64,000 bases of DNA from MPNO01 sp965200535 (GTDB taxonomy: Bacteria; Pseudomonadota; Alphaproteobacteria; MPNO01). The translations under genes and the position numbers were made by a program. This document shows positions 53,114 to 62,000 of this stretch, one piece after another (the stretch's first letter is position 1; each line of letters begins with the position of its first letter). The stretch is from assembly GCA_965200535.1 (NCBI GenBank), contig CBDAUF010000001.1:1178001-1242000 (forward strand), written 5' to 3'. A model generated the notes under the pieces. That model searched no databases and was not told the origin of the DNA. It saw nothing but the letters and a program-made list of their open reading frames with translations.

Positions 53114-54160
53114 CTACGATACAACCCGTAGCCAGCAATCGTCCCCGACCCATTGGGTGTGGCCGTACTTCTCGGCGTGCACCCGACTGGGTTGCTGGTA
53201 CTCGCATTCCACCGTGCAGGGTAGCCCCGCACTCCAGACGGCATCGATGTTCTTCCGCGCTCCCTCCTTTCCCCAGATCGCGAGCTTGCCGCCACCTTCG
53301 ATACGGCATACCAGCCTCAGACCATTCGCTTTCTGCCGAGAACGCATGACACCGCCCTCATCGAGGGCGACGAGCTTGAACGTATCGATCATATTTCCGT
53401 CTCCCGGCGAAGTACCGACAACCCGGGATGCCGCAAGAAACTCCGCCACCCCGGCAGTTTCCTCCGTCTCCATGCTCCACACCCCGTACCCTCCCGCCAC
53501 CGAAATACTCAGCATGCTCGGACCCTTGCGATGCCGCTCCAGTTCGCCGTCGATTTTGTCTACCACCAGATCGGCCTTGGTCACTAATGCCCGAAACGGC
53601 TCGCGAGGCTCTTCCCAACCGTCCAGTCGTCTGATCATTCCCTCGTCGGAAACCGCGATAACCGGCTGAATGGGCATCGACCTGAATCCACGCTGGTCCG
53701 TGCCAATATGAAGCTTGGCAACGGTGCGGTATCCGAAGTCCATGCGTCCGAGCAATTCTTTCCGGTTCTGTTGCAGGAACGGCCGTAGAAACGCCGATTG
53801 ACGCTGCACCTGCCGGATCGGCGAGGGCATCCCTGTTTCCCTGTTCCCGTACACGCGGCTCCACTCGTCACCGCCCGAGCCGTCGGGGCGGACGCACACC
53901 TCGCCTGTCACCGATTTGCTCTCAACGATGAACAGCCCCCAGCGATGGACGATCAGGTGATCGATCTGGCACACTCCGGGAGAACCGTCCTGTTCAGGCT
54001 GGGCTGGATCCACAAGCCGCAGATCGTGCAGCACATGGATTTCAGGATCGTCCCTGAACCTTCGGTTGAGATAGTGGGCCATCTGCCGTTCGGCCTTGTC
54101 GCCCGCCCGCAGGCGGACGTGCCGGTGCCCGGTCTTCTGCTTGTAGGGTTTCGTAATCAT
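53114..54160 (-). CDS. NERD-domain (nuclease-related) protein
   Basis: 348 residues from ATG 54160. The N-terminal third is a NERD domain: AGDKAERQMAHYLNRRF, then CQIDHLIVHRWGLFIVESKSVTGEV, where Asp, Glu and Lys (D-x..ExK) form the expected restriction-like catalytic triad. The middle is helical. The C-terminal part (about 255-345, WGKEGARKNIDAVWSAGLPCTVECEY) is a small beta domain with few cysteines, not a clear topoisomerase zinc finger. The gene is the last of a four-gene minus-strand unit behind abiEi, abiEii and a 38-aa zinc ribbon, with 32 bases before it. This suggests a nuclease effector in an abortive-infection locus. Confidence 0.85.
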   Translation of the reverse strand: MITKPYKQKTGHRHVRLRAGDKAERQMAHYLNRRFRDDPEIHVLHDLRLVDPAQPEQDGSPGVCQIDHLIVHRWGLFIVESKSVTGEVCVRPDGSGGDEWSRVYGNRETGMPSPIRQVQRQSAFLRPFLQQNRKELLGRMDFGYRTVAKLHIGTDQRGFRSMPIQPVIAVSDEGMIRRLDGWEEPREPFRALVTKADLVVDKIDGELERHRKGPSMLSISVAGGYGVWSMETEETAGVAEFLAASRVVGTSPGDGNMIDTFKLVALDEGGVMRSRQKANGLRLVCRIEGGGKLAIWGKEGARKNIDAVWSAGLPCTVECEYQQPSRVHAEKYGHTQWVGDDCWLRVVS

Positions 54161-54192
54161 CTTGAACTAGACCGCGTCAAAGATCGTATCGT

Positions 54193-54309
54193 CTATACAA
54201 ATATTTTGACGCAGCGCGGACACTTCCAGCGAACATTGTTGCCGTGATCCTCCGTGGAGACCATCTTGGCGGGCGTGTTGCAGACTGGACACTGGTGCGA
54301 ATCAGACAT
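54193..54309 (-). CDS. 38-residue zinc-ribbon protein
   Basis: ATG 54309 to TAG 54193. The product has two CxxC pairs, CPVCNTPAKM and CPRC near the end, separated by about 18 residues. That is a minimal zinc ribbon. It overlaps the end of abiEii by eight bases and precedes the NERD gene by 32, so it sits inside the operon. Too short for routine gene callers. It may bind nucleic acid or act as a detached zinc finger of the NERD protein, which lacks the C-terminal topoisomerase-type finger many NERD proteins carry. Confidence 0.7.
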   Translation of the reverse strand: MSDSHQCPVCNTPAKMVSTEDHGNNVRWKCPRCVKIFV

Positions 54310-55330
54310 CGGTGTGCTCCCCGCTCTGACGGTTGGTTTTGGTTTCAATGCTGCGGATTTCATCCATCAGGTGATCGAATCTCGGTGCTGCGGCGCCGAC
54401 GATGCCGGCGCGGCGCATGGCGTCGTAGTCGGACCGGAGACCGTCAAGTTGATCCTCGTCGGGGACGAGCCGAAACCGGCCGTCCAGGCACTGGCCGTAG
54501 TTGGCGTAGCTCGCGTTGAAGAAGACCATCTTGTGACGGACGACATCTTCGAGGAGGGTTCGGTCGGCGAGCGCTGCGCGTCCGGCCTCGTGGCGGGCGA
54601 GACAAGCCAGGTCGAACCAGTGGCGGGACAGGCGCTCCGGGCCGACGGCGAGCCGGCGCCGGTGACATTCGACATGGATCAGCGTCGCCTTCTCCCAGAA
54701 GGTGCGCACCGGCGAGAGGACCGTCACGGTCGCGGCGGGAAACGCCAGGCCCGAAGTCAGGGCGGCGATGTCGGGGACGATCTCGTGCCGTTCACTGGGA
54801 TCGGTGACGTTGCGGCCGCCGAACTCCAGCAAGACCTCGCTTGCCAGGTAGTCGAGGGAATTTTCGACGGCGGAGGGATAGGCAAACCAGACGCGTTCGC
54901 CATCCTCGGAGATACGGACGGCGTGATGGTCCGACGTTAGCAGCCGCTCGGCCGCGGTCTCCAGGGCAGGACCGATGACCGTGCGGGTGTAGTGACCGAC
55001 GCAGGATTTGAGCCGGTCGCTGAAGCGTCTGATCAGGGAGCGGCTGACACCCGGCGCGAAGGGGTCGAACCCTTGGGCGAAAGCCCGGTAGTCGAGGGTG
55101 ATGTCGATATCCTCGGAGAACCGGTCGATGATCCGATAGACCTTCGAGAGCGAGGTGCCGCCCTTGAAGGCCATCGGATGACTGCCCGGGATGGAGAAAA
55201 GGATCTCGAGCACCCGGCAGATCCAGATGTCCTTCTCCAGAAGAACTGCCGGCCGTCCGGAACGGGCGGCGGCAGTTTCGAGGATGTCCCGCCGCGCCGC
55301 ATCAGGCAGCGACAGGAAAACGTCAGCCAC
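54302..55330 (-). CDS. abiEii: AbiEii/AbiGii-type nucleotidyltransferase toxin
   Basis: About 342 residues from GTG 55330 (family start VADVFLSLPDAARRD); ATG 55351 would add seven residues. Polymerase-beta-like nucleotidyltransferase motifs: FKGGTSLSKVYRIIDRFSEDIDI contains the GGTSLSK and the D-x-D pair, with further acidic residues in SDHHAVRISEDGERVW. A KATLIHVECHRRR helix and DLACLARHE follow. AbiEii toxins stop growth during phage infection by modifying RNA 3' ends. It overlaps abiEi by eight bases and the zinc-ribbon gene by eight. Confidence 0.92.
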   Translation of the reverse strand: MADVFLSLPDAARRDILETAAARSGRPAVLLEKDIWICRVLEILFSIPGSHPMAFKGGTSLSKVYRIIDRFSEDIDITLDYRAFAQGFDPFAPGVSRSLIRRFSDRLKSCVGHYTRTVIGPALETAAERLLTSDHHAVRISEDGERVWFAYPSAVENSLDYLASEVLLEFGGRNVTDPSERHEIVPDIAALTSGLAFPAATVTVLSPVRTFWEKATLIHVECHRRRLAVGPERLSRHWFDLACLARHEAGRAALADRTLLEDVVRHKMVFFNASYANYGQCLDGRFRLVPDEDQLDGLRSDYDAMRRAGIVGAAAPRFDHLMDEIRSIETKTNRQSGEHTDV

Positions 55331-55925
55331 GGACGTCCCGCGCGCCGGCATCGAGCGCCGCGGCCATCCACGCCGGCACGTCGGCCGAGCGGAGTTTGGC
55401 GAACTCTTCCGGGCCGATCGCGGACTCGATCTTGGTGATCGTTTCCGGCGTCACCTGGTCCTTGCCGAGATACCAGAGCGCCGCGAGTGCAAGGCCTGCA
55501 GGTTCACCGGCGAACTGGAGGCGCCGACGGTTCGAGGTATGGATCATCCTTACCGTAGTGTTACCGATCCGGATCGAGCGGCTGGACGCGCTGGTATGAA
55601 ACACCGGCGTCGTCGGCGCCTGGGTGCTGAGGCCGAGGCGCCGAGTCGCTTCGGCGCCATGCACCTGGATGGTCTCGCCGTTGTCCCTGGCAATGGTCCG
55701 CACGACCTCGGCAACGCCGGGCAGGACGCTGCCGACAAAGCGGCTCTTCCCGGGCCGGACGAAGACGCCCCGGGACAGACGTTCGATCTCCCCCGTGTGG
55801 ACGATGCGCGACAGCGCCCGGTCGACGGCGCCGCGCGAGCCGTGGGCGGCGAAGCGCGAGATCGTGAACGGCCGCCCTCTCGGCAGTTTGCGGATGTCGG
55901 CCCGAACGGCTTCTGCGGTGGACAT
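55323..55925 (-). CDS. abiEi: AbiEi-type antitoxin/transcriptional repressor
   Basis: 200 residues from ATG 55925 (AAAGGGAA upstream). Winged HTH at the N-terminus (FTISRFAAHGSRGAVDRALSRIV, then GEIERLSRGVFVRP), followed by the AbiEi C-terminal domain with VHGAEATRRLGLSTQAP and TNRRRLQFAGEPAGLALAALWYL-like segments. The family represses its own operon by binding inverted repeats. A matching palindrome lies at 55946-55964. It heads the four-gene unit. Confidence 0.92.
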   Translation of the reverse strand: MSTAEAVRADIRKLPRGRPFTISRFAAHGSRGAVDRALSRIVHTGEIERLSRGVFVRPGKSRFVGSVLPGVAEVVRTIARDNGETIQVHGAEATRRLGLSTQAPTTPVFHTSASSRSIRIGNTTVRMIHTSNRRRLQFAGEPAGLALAALWYLGKDQVTPETITKIESAIGPEEFAKLRSADVPAWMAAALDAGARDVRG

Positions 55926-55945
55926 GGCAGAGTTCCCTTTCGTCC

Positions 55946-55964
55946 GAAAATATGCGGTATTTTC
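55946..55964. promoter_or_regulatory. AbiEi operator palindrome
   Basis: GAAAATA (55946-55952) and TATTTTC (55958-55964) form a perfect inverted repeat around five bases, 21 bases upstream of the abiEi start in an AT-rich control region. AbiEi repressors are known to bind such repeats. Confidence 0.6.
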
Positions 55965-56098
55965 AGACAAACAACAAGTCTTCACCGTCTCCGGAAGCGA
56001 ATTAAGGGCAGTCGGCCGAAGACCTGATCGCCCAAGTGTCTATCTCGAAATACGCCAAGCGCACACCGCCATACCGTCGAGCGCACATCTACGCGCGC

Positions 56099-56581
56099 TC
56101 ACTGGAACAAGCGCCGGTCCCACCACACCGGGGTCTCCAGCGATACCTGGATGTCTCGAAATTCGGGATGAAGACTGTTGACGACGACGTTGCGCTCCAT
56201 GCGCGCCACGATCGACGGAACGATCAGGATCACGCTACGCCTTTCCTCATACCATGCACTGGCGAAGTTTCGAGAGGCGAGACAGTCCGGACTGTCCCAA
56301 CCCGGGACAGTATCGGGCGTCGCCACCTCGTATGAAACGCCCCGGGGAATCGTGATCTCGACAAAGTGCTGGTTGTCCGGAAATACGCCGTTCCATTGCA
56401 CCAGCTTCTCAAGCATGGCCGTCGCATAGCTTTCGCTGGTGTAAATCACGGAAGCCCCGACCGTGTGCCATCGGCCTGGAACCCTCCGGGCCCCTTCCGC
56501 GCTCCAGACAGGGAAGCGGCCCGCCGGATCCCCGATCCGGAAAGCCCGTTGCGTTTCCGGAAGCCGACGGGGGCCGGTCAG
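56099..56581 (-). CDS. RES-domain toxin, apparent CTG start
   Basis: A standard search begins at GTG 56449 and gives a 116-residue stump that lacks the RES N-terminus. The same frame is open and clearly RES-like up to 56581: FRIGDPAGRFPVWSAEG, GRWHTVGASVIYTSES and AMLEKL. Total 160 residues, the normal RES length, with VPS and a D-RRLF ending. The only codon at the right place is CTG (56581-56579), sharing CTGA with the antitoxin stop where ATGA is usual. RES toxins degrade NAD+ (MbcT-type NAD+ phosphorylase or NADase). Either a real CTG start or an inactivated start codon. Confidence 0.75.
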   Translation of the reverse strand: MTGPRRLPETQRAFRIGDPAGRFPVWSAEGARRVPGRWHTVGASVIYTSESYATAMLEKLVQWNGVFPDNQHFVEITIPRGVSYEVATPDTVPGWDSPDCLASRNFASAWYEERRSVILIVPSIVARMERNVVVNSLHPEFRDIQVSLETPVWWDRRLFQ

Positions 56582-57072
56582 GAGGAGACGCCCGCCTCGG
56601 CCCGCCGGATGAGATTCAAGACTGCATCCGCGCCGGCGGAACTGGACCTCGCCATATCAAACGGGGTCTCTCCCGTCAGCAGGGGATGAGGCCGGGTCAG
56701 AAACGCCTCCACGCGGTCGAGATCGCCTCGGTAGGCCCAGGCGACAGCTATCACCACCCGGCCGATCTCGTAGAGACGTTCGCTGTGTTCCTTCGACAGC
56801 TTCCCGACCTTCTGAGCCCGCCGGAAGGTCGCTTCCGGCACGATGGGGCCGATGATCCTCTTCTTGTTTCCTCCGAGGGCCTGGGCCATCGCTGCCACGG
56901 CAGCTGGCCGGAGACCATCGGCAACACGTTGGGCCAGACTCACGTCGCTGCAACTGTCCGGGTCGGAGATGGCGAGAAGCCTGGCCATAACCGCCGTTTC
57001 GCTTGCGCTTTCCGAGATGAAGACAGCAGGGGTTTTCTCCGGATCCGGAGCATGGACGACTGAGCCTGTCAT
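56578..57072 (-). CDS. Xre/MbcA/ParS-type antitoxin for the RES toxin
   Basis: 164 residues. The C-terminal toxin-binding domain is clear: EAFLTRPHPLLTGETPFDMARSSSAGADAVLNLI (about 122-155). The central region (SLAQRVADGLRPAAVAAMAQALG) is the Xre-like HTH. It precedes the RES gene with a 4-base overlap, as in other RES-Xre modules. A perfect 14-base palindrome upstream (57091-57104) is the probable autoregulatory site. Confidence 0.85.
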   Translation of the reverse strand: MTGSVVHAPDPEKTPAVFISESASETAVMARLLAISDPDSCSDVSLAQRVADGLRPAAVAAMAQALGGNKKRIIGPIVPEATFRRAQKVGKLSKEHSERLYEIGRVVIAVAWAYRGDLDRVEAFLTRPHPLLTGETPFDMARSSSAGADAVLNLIRRAEAGVSS

Positions 57073-57090
57073 GGGTGCCTTCCGCGCATG

Positions 57091-57104
57091 TCGTCAATTG
57101 ACGA
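57091..57104. promoter_or_regulatory. palindromic operator of the Xre-RES module
   Basis: TCGTCAATTGACGA is a perfect 14-base palindrome, 18 bases upstream of the antitoxin ATG and next to an AT-rich TTATTTAT segment on the minus strand. Confidence 0.55.
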
Positions 57105-57239
57105 TAAATAAGCGATCGTCTCGCGGTCCGCAAGACTGGATTTCGGGTATGCGCATCTCCCGCGGATGTCCGCTCAGTCCAGCACGCCCGCGGCGGTGGC
57201 ATTGCCTTCCCGCCCAGCCCCTCCACCCGCCGGACCCGC

Positions 57240-57449
57240 GGTGTCGGGAGACAGGTGGACGACCGGCAGGTCATGGGGACCGTCCCGGTCTGGTTCGCCA
57301 ACCAGCCGGGCGCCCGGGGCATGACCCTGGAGGCCGGCCATATCGTCACCACCGTCAGCGCCACCGACATCGTCCAGTGCCGGACCGGCGACACTGTCAC
57401 CGCCGATTTCGGTTCCCTCGGCCGGGTGGAAGTCCGGTTCGGGGATTAA
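57240..57449 (+). pseudogene. 3' fragment of an FAH/2-keto-4-pentenoate hydratase-family gene
   Basis: The last 60 or so codons (VPVWFANQPGARGMTLEAGH, then TVTADFGSLGRVEVRF) read like the C-terminus of fumarylacetoacetate hydrolase-family hydratases. There, a WLAN segment, an L-x-AGxxVxTG-like strand and a final AdfG-LG-V-v-F motif occur. The catalytic N-terminal part is absent. It ends at TAA 57447-57449. Confidence 0.5.
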
Positions 57450-57570
57450 CGGCGGGGTCGAGCACGGTCCCGTCCTCCACGATGTCGCTGTATAGCCAGC
57501 GCTCCAAGTCTCCAATTAATCAAGAGGTTACATCCGATCAGATCGGGACTTCGATCGAATGTCGGTCTCG

Positions 57571-57632
57571 GTGGTTGTGGGCCCCCGCAACCAAAAAATC
57601 CCCGCTATATCAGTAGATTAGCGGGGATTTTT
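57571..57632. terminator. two hairpins, the second a bidirectional intrinsic terminator
   Basis: GGTTGTGGG (57572-57580) can pair with CCCGCAACC (57583-57592 region) as a first stem. Then AAAAATCCCCGCTA (57594-57607) pairs perfectly with TAGCGGGGATTTTT (57619-57632), leaving T-runs on both strands. This is the clearest rho-independent terminator in the window. It lies before the dinB 3' end (minus) and after the hydratase fragment (plus), so it can serve either strand. The remaining DNA from 57450 to 57834 shows no gene. Confidence 0.8.
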
Positions 57633-57834
57633 CTTTTCACAAGAAGCTCGTGTTATTGTTTGGGAATCCATTGGGAATCAGTTGAAACTCAACTTGAGCG
57701 CATGTCTGTCGGTCGAATACAGACGAGAAAGGTCGAGGCTGCGGTGGGGGCGATCCAGACCCGCCTTCTTCTAACGCTGCGCCACCAATCCTTCTTCTCG
57801 CTGGAGGCGATGAACGCGGCGATCCGGCGCGCCA

Positions 57835-58818
57835 TCACTCGACCTTCGACGGCCCCTGGCGCACCAGCTTCGTCCCGAACCCCCGCCCCTTGACGATGGC
57901 GTCCTCCCCGAACCTGTCGCGCACCGCATCCATCGCCTTGTCGATCTTCCCCTCCCCGGGCGCGAGCTGGCCAAGGAAATCGTCCCGGCTGTCGGACTCG
58001 ACGAGATCGTGCATGCCGATGCCGATCAGGCGGAACGCGCGGCCGTCCGCCTCGCGCAGCAACAGGGGTTCGGCCGCCCGGTACATCTCCTCTGCCGAGT
58101 GCGTGGCCCCGCCGAGGCGGCGCGTGCGGGTGACGATGCGGAAGTCTCCGGTCTTCAGCTTGAGCGTCACGCCCCAGAGGAGGCCCACCGGCTTTCCGGC
58201 GAGGAACGAACGGGCCTCGGCCCGGCCGATCACGGCGAAGCCGCGCGGCTTGTCCAAGTCGGAGGCGATCTTGGCCAGGAACTTGTTGTAGCTCAGGCCG
58301 ACCGAGACGGTGATGGCAAGCTCCTCCTCCACCCGGCGCGCAAGCCCCGCCAGCGACCCGGCCGGGCTTGCCCGGTGCAGCGCCTCGGTCCCGGTGAGGT
58401 CCAGGAACGCCTCGTCGATGGAGAGCGGCTCCACCAGCGGCGTCAGCTCCAGCATCATCCGACGGACCGTACGTCCGACGGCTGCGTACTTCTTCATGTC
58501 GGGCCGGATCACCACGGCGTCGGGGCAGCGCTTCAGGGCGCGGGCCATGGGCATGGCCGAGCGCACCCCGTATGTGCGGGCGATGTAGCAGCAGGCGGCG
58601 ACCACGCCGCGGTGGCGGCCGCCGACGATCACCGGGGCGTCGCGGAGTTCCGGCCGGTCGCGTTTCTCGATGGCGGCATAGAAGGCGTCGCAGTCGAGAT
58701 GGGCGATGGCGAGATCGTGAAGCTCGGGATGTCGGAGGATGCGCAGCGATCCGCACGCCGGACAGGTATCGGCGCCGGCGGGCGGGTGGTGGCGGCAGTC
58801 GCGGCAAAGCGTTTGCAC
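57835..58818 (-). CDS. dinB: DNA polymerase IV (Y family) with internal deletion of the thumb region
   Basis: 327 residues from GTG 58818, against about 400-430 for alphaproteobacterial DinB. The N-terminal zinc ribbon (LCRDC...CPACGS, 3-30) and catalytic core are intact: LDCDAFYAAIEKRD, YIARTYGVRSAMPM, SIDEAFLDLTG and SVGLSYNKFLAKIASDLDKPRG. After PVGLLWGV the sequence passes directly to TLKLKTGDFRIVTRTRR of the little-finger domain. The roughly 75-90 residues normally between (helix-hairpin-helix thumb and first little-finger strands) are missing, with the frame kept. It probably has little polymerase activity. An integrase scrap lies directly upstream. Confidence 0.85.
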   Translation of the reverse strand: MQTLCRDCRHHPPAGADTCPACGSLRILRHPELHDLAIAHLDCDAFYAAIEKRDRPELRDAPVIVGGRHRGVVAACCYIARTYGVRSAMPMARALKRCPDAVVIRPDMKKYAAVGRTVRRMMLELTPLVEPLSIDEAFLDLTGTEALHRASPAGSLAGLARRVEEELAITVSVGLSYNKFLAKIASDLDKPRGFAVIGRAEARSFLAGKPVGLLWGVTLKLKTGDFRIVTRTRRLGGATHSAEEMYRAAEPLLLREADGRAFRLIGIGMHDLVESDSRDDFLGQLAPGEGKIDKAMDAVRDRFGEDAIVKGRGFGTKLVRQGPSKVE

Positions 58819-58842
58819 GGGACCATCGTAGGCCACGCCGGC

Positions 58843-58954
58843 GGCGGCGCGAAGGCAGGCAGGAGACAGCATCGCGGCCGAGATGGGTATGGCGGGCCGT
58901 CGTCTGCACCCGGGCATGGCCGGGCAGCTTGCCGATCGTCGGCAGCCCTTGGCC
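58843..58954 (-). pseudogene. tyrosine recombinase C-terminal scrap
   Basis: About 37 codons matching the end of site-specific integrases: LPTIGKLPGHARVQTTARHT followed by HLGRDAV. The usual form is LGH-x5-TT-x-RYTHL. Here the nucleophilic Tyr is His, and everything N-terminal is gone. A remnant of an excised or decayed integrative element beside dinB. Confidence 0.6.
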
Positions 58955-59058
58955 CGGCGCCGGTGCCGGGTCGTATCGTGACTTCACCGGTGTTTCCGGC
59001 AGGACTCTTCAATTAACGCCGATTTTCAATACTGTTACAATTTTGTTATAAGATTCTT

Positions 59059-59073
59059 GTATATGTCGTATAC
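59059..59073. promoter_or_regulatory. palindrome in the AT-rich leader of the FN3 gene
   Basis: GTATA-TGTCG-TATAC (59059-59073) lies in a 60-base AT-rich stretch that also holds TATAAG (59047-59052) and TTGACA (59074-59079). No fully convincing -35/-10 pair is seen. It probably contains the promoter of the repeat-protein gene. Confidence 0.35.
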
Positions 59074-62000
59074 TTGACAAAACCATGTAATCGAAGCAAT
59101 TTTACCGGCCTGTCGGCTCCCGGAGAGGGAGCGTGGCAGCGACGACAGGGGAGAGAGCATGGTCACGATGGGGCTTCGCCATCGCCGCACCGGGCGAAAC
59201 GCCGGCAGCGGCCTCGCTGCCCCGGGAAGCCTGCGGCCGCGGCGAGCGAAGACCGCCCGTTCCCCTGCTGCAATTCGTACGGACATCGCTTTCCGGCCCG
59301 GGCCGCCTGCATCCGGCGCGCCGCCGCACGGCTGCGCCGGGGCCTTCCGGCCCGGAACCCCTTGCCCTCGGCGGCGGCCCCGCCGCGGGGGGCGCAGACC
59401 GCGCCGGCGTCGCCCATTGTGCTCAGCGCGAGCGAGCTGGAGATCCAGGAGGACGGCGGTTCTGTCACCTATACGGTGGCGCTGGCGTCGGAGCCCACGC
59501 ATGAGGTCAGGATCGCCATCGCCGCGTCCGGCGAAACCGGCGCCGTCAGCCTCGACAAGACCTCCCTCGACTTCACCGCGTCGAACTGGGAGACGGCGCA
59601 GGAAGTCACCGTCACCGGCGTCAATGACGATGACGACAACACCGACGACAAGCGCACGGCAGTACTGACCCACACCTCGACCTCTACCGACACTGCCTAC
59701 AATAACAAGACTGCGTCCGTCGAAGTCACCGTGCTGGACGATGACGACCCGCTGGCGGTGGCCCCCACCAATGTGCAGGCGGTCGGCTATGACAGCGCGC
59801 TGGTGGTCACCTGGGAGCAGCAGTCGAAATTCGGCGCGGAGCTTCGCTACAAGAAGGACAGCGAGGACGACAGCCAGTGGGTGATGCAGGCCCCGACGGG
59901 CAGCGGCGTGGCGCTCTCGCAGCTCGAGAACGGCGTGCTCTACGACGTCGAGGTGCGCACCCGCTCCGGCTCCAATGTCTCGGCATGGGTTGCGGGCACG
60001 GGCACGCCGCAGCCCTACAATTTCTCACTCGGCTCCGTGGACGGTCTGATGCTGCTCCGCGGCCAGGCGATGCAGGCCGTCACCCTGCCGGCGGCGTCGG
60101 GCGCGCGCGGCACGGTCACCTACAGCCTCGAGCCGTCCTCCTGGAACGGCCTCTCCTTCACCGCCTCGACCCGCCGCATCTCCGGCACGCCGTCCTCCGC
60201 CGGCAGCCAGACCTTCGCCTACACGGCGGCGGACAGCTTCGACGGCGCCGGCACCACCAGCCAGACCCGCTATTTCAAGATCGAGGTCACGGCCTCCGGC
60301 AGCCTGACCTTCACCCCCGACGACGAACTGACCTTCGACGAGGCGAAGAACGAGACCGGCTTCCACCAGGTGGGGCTGAATGTCCGCCCGAGCAGCATCG
60401 ACGGGGTGACGGTGACGGTCGCGAGCGGCGACGACACGGTCGCCAGGCTCTACACCAACGACAACCCGGAGCCCCGGCAGAGCCTCACCCTCACCTTCAC
60501 GCAAGCCAACTGGAACGACCTGCAGCAGGTCGCCGTCGCGCCGCAGGACGATGATGTCGAGAACAGCGGCGGCCAGCGCAGCACCACCATCAGTCACACC
60601 CCCTCCGGCGGCGGCTACAGCACCGACCCCGTCACTGTGTCGGTGACGGTGATCGACGACGACTGCGCCCCGTCGTGCGGAACGCCCTCGGACCCGGCCA
60701 TCACGGCGCTGACGGCGGGCGACGGCAGCGCGACCGTGACCTGGACCGACAGCGGTTCGGTGAGCACCCACACGGTGCAATACAGGAAGACATCGGAGAC
60801 GGCGTTCAGCGACATCGCCAATGTCACCAGCCCCTACACCGTCACCGGGCTGGAAAACGGCACGGAATACACGGTGCGGGTGAAGGGTGATGACGGCGCC
60901 ACCGGCACATCGGACCCGATGACCGTCACGCCCGCAGCACCGGTGGACACGAGCATTACGGTCACGCCGGGCGACGGTCAGTTGAGCGTGGCGTGGGAAG
61001 CCTTTTCCGGCAGCCTGCACCCGGGGCTCGGCTATGTGGTCGTGTGGACCGACCGCCTGACCCTGACCCGCAGGGAAGTGCGGCACGCCACCAGCCCCCA
61101 TGTCATCGGCGGTCTGGTCAATGCCCGGCCTTACGGGGTGAGCGTCTGGGCGCGCGTCAACGGCAAGACCGTCTCGACGAAGACGGTGACAGCGGTACCG
61201 GTTTCCGGTTCGGCGCCCGCCGGTCTGGCCGCCGCGCCCGCCGGCGCCGGCGCGCTCTCCGCAAGCTGGAATATCGTGGCCAATGCCGATTCCTATTCGC
61301 TGCAATACCGCGAGCAGCAGCCGGGATACTGGGCGGGCTGGACCGGCAGCGATGTGACGACGCTCACCGGCATTTCCTCGACCACGCGGACGATCTCGGG
61401 TCTCGACGACGGCACGGACTATGAACTGCGCGTCGGCGCCGTCACGAACGCCGACACCAACTGGTCGGATGCGATCACCGCGACACCTTACCAGCCGCCG
61501 TCCAATGTGGTGCTGACCCCGGAAGACGGCCGCATGAAGGTATCCTGGACCCGTGCGCCCGGCCGCAATCTGCCGCACAGGCTGCAATACCGCGATGCGG
61601 CGGCGGCGTCCTGGACCACGGTGGAGAATGTCAATCTCCGCTGGTGGCTGGAGGGCCTCGCCAACGGCACGGAGTACGAGGTGCGGGTCGGGGCGACCCT
61701 GGACGGCGTGACCCATTGGTCCTCCATCGCCCGCACCGCCCTTGTCGGCGCGCCGGGGGATGTTGCGCTTCAGCAGAACGATGCCGCGCTCTCGGCGAGC
61801 TGGACCGCCGGGTTCGGGGCCGCGTCGCACAAGCTGCGCTGGCGCAGCCAGGGTGCGAGCGAATGGACGACGATCGACCCGGCCACCAGCCCGCAGGCCA
61901 TTGAGTCGCTCGACAACAGCCTGACCTATGAAGTGCAGGCGGGGGCGGTTGCGGGCAGCACGACCGCCTGGAGCGAGACTGTGAAGGCGCAGCCGGCGCC

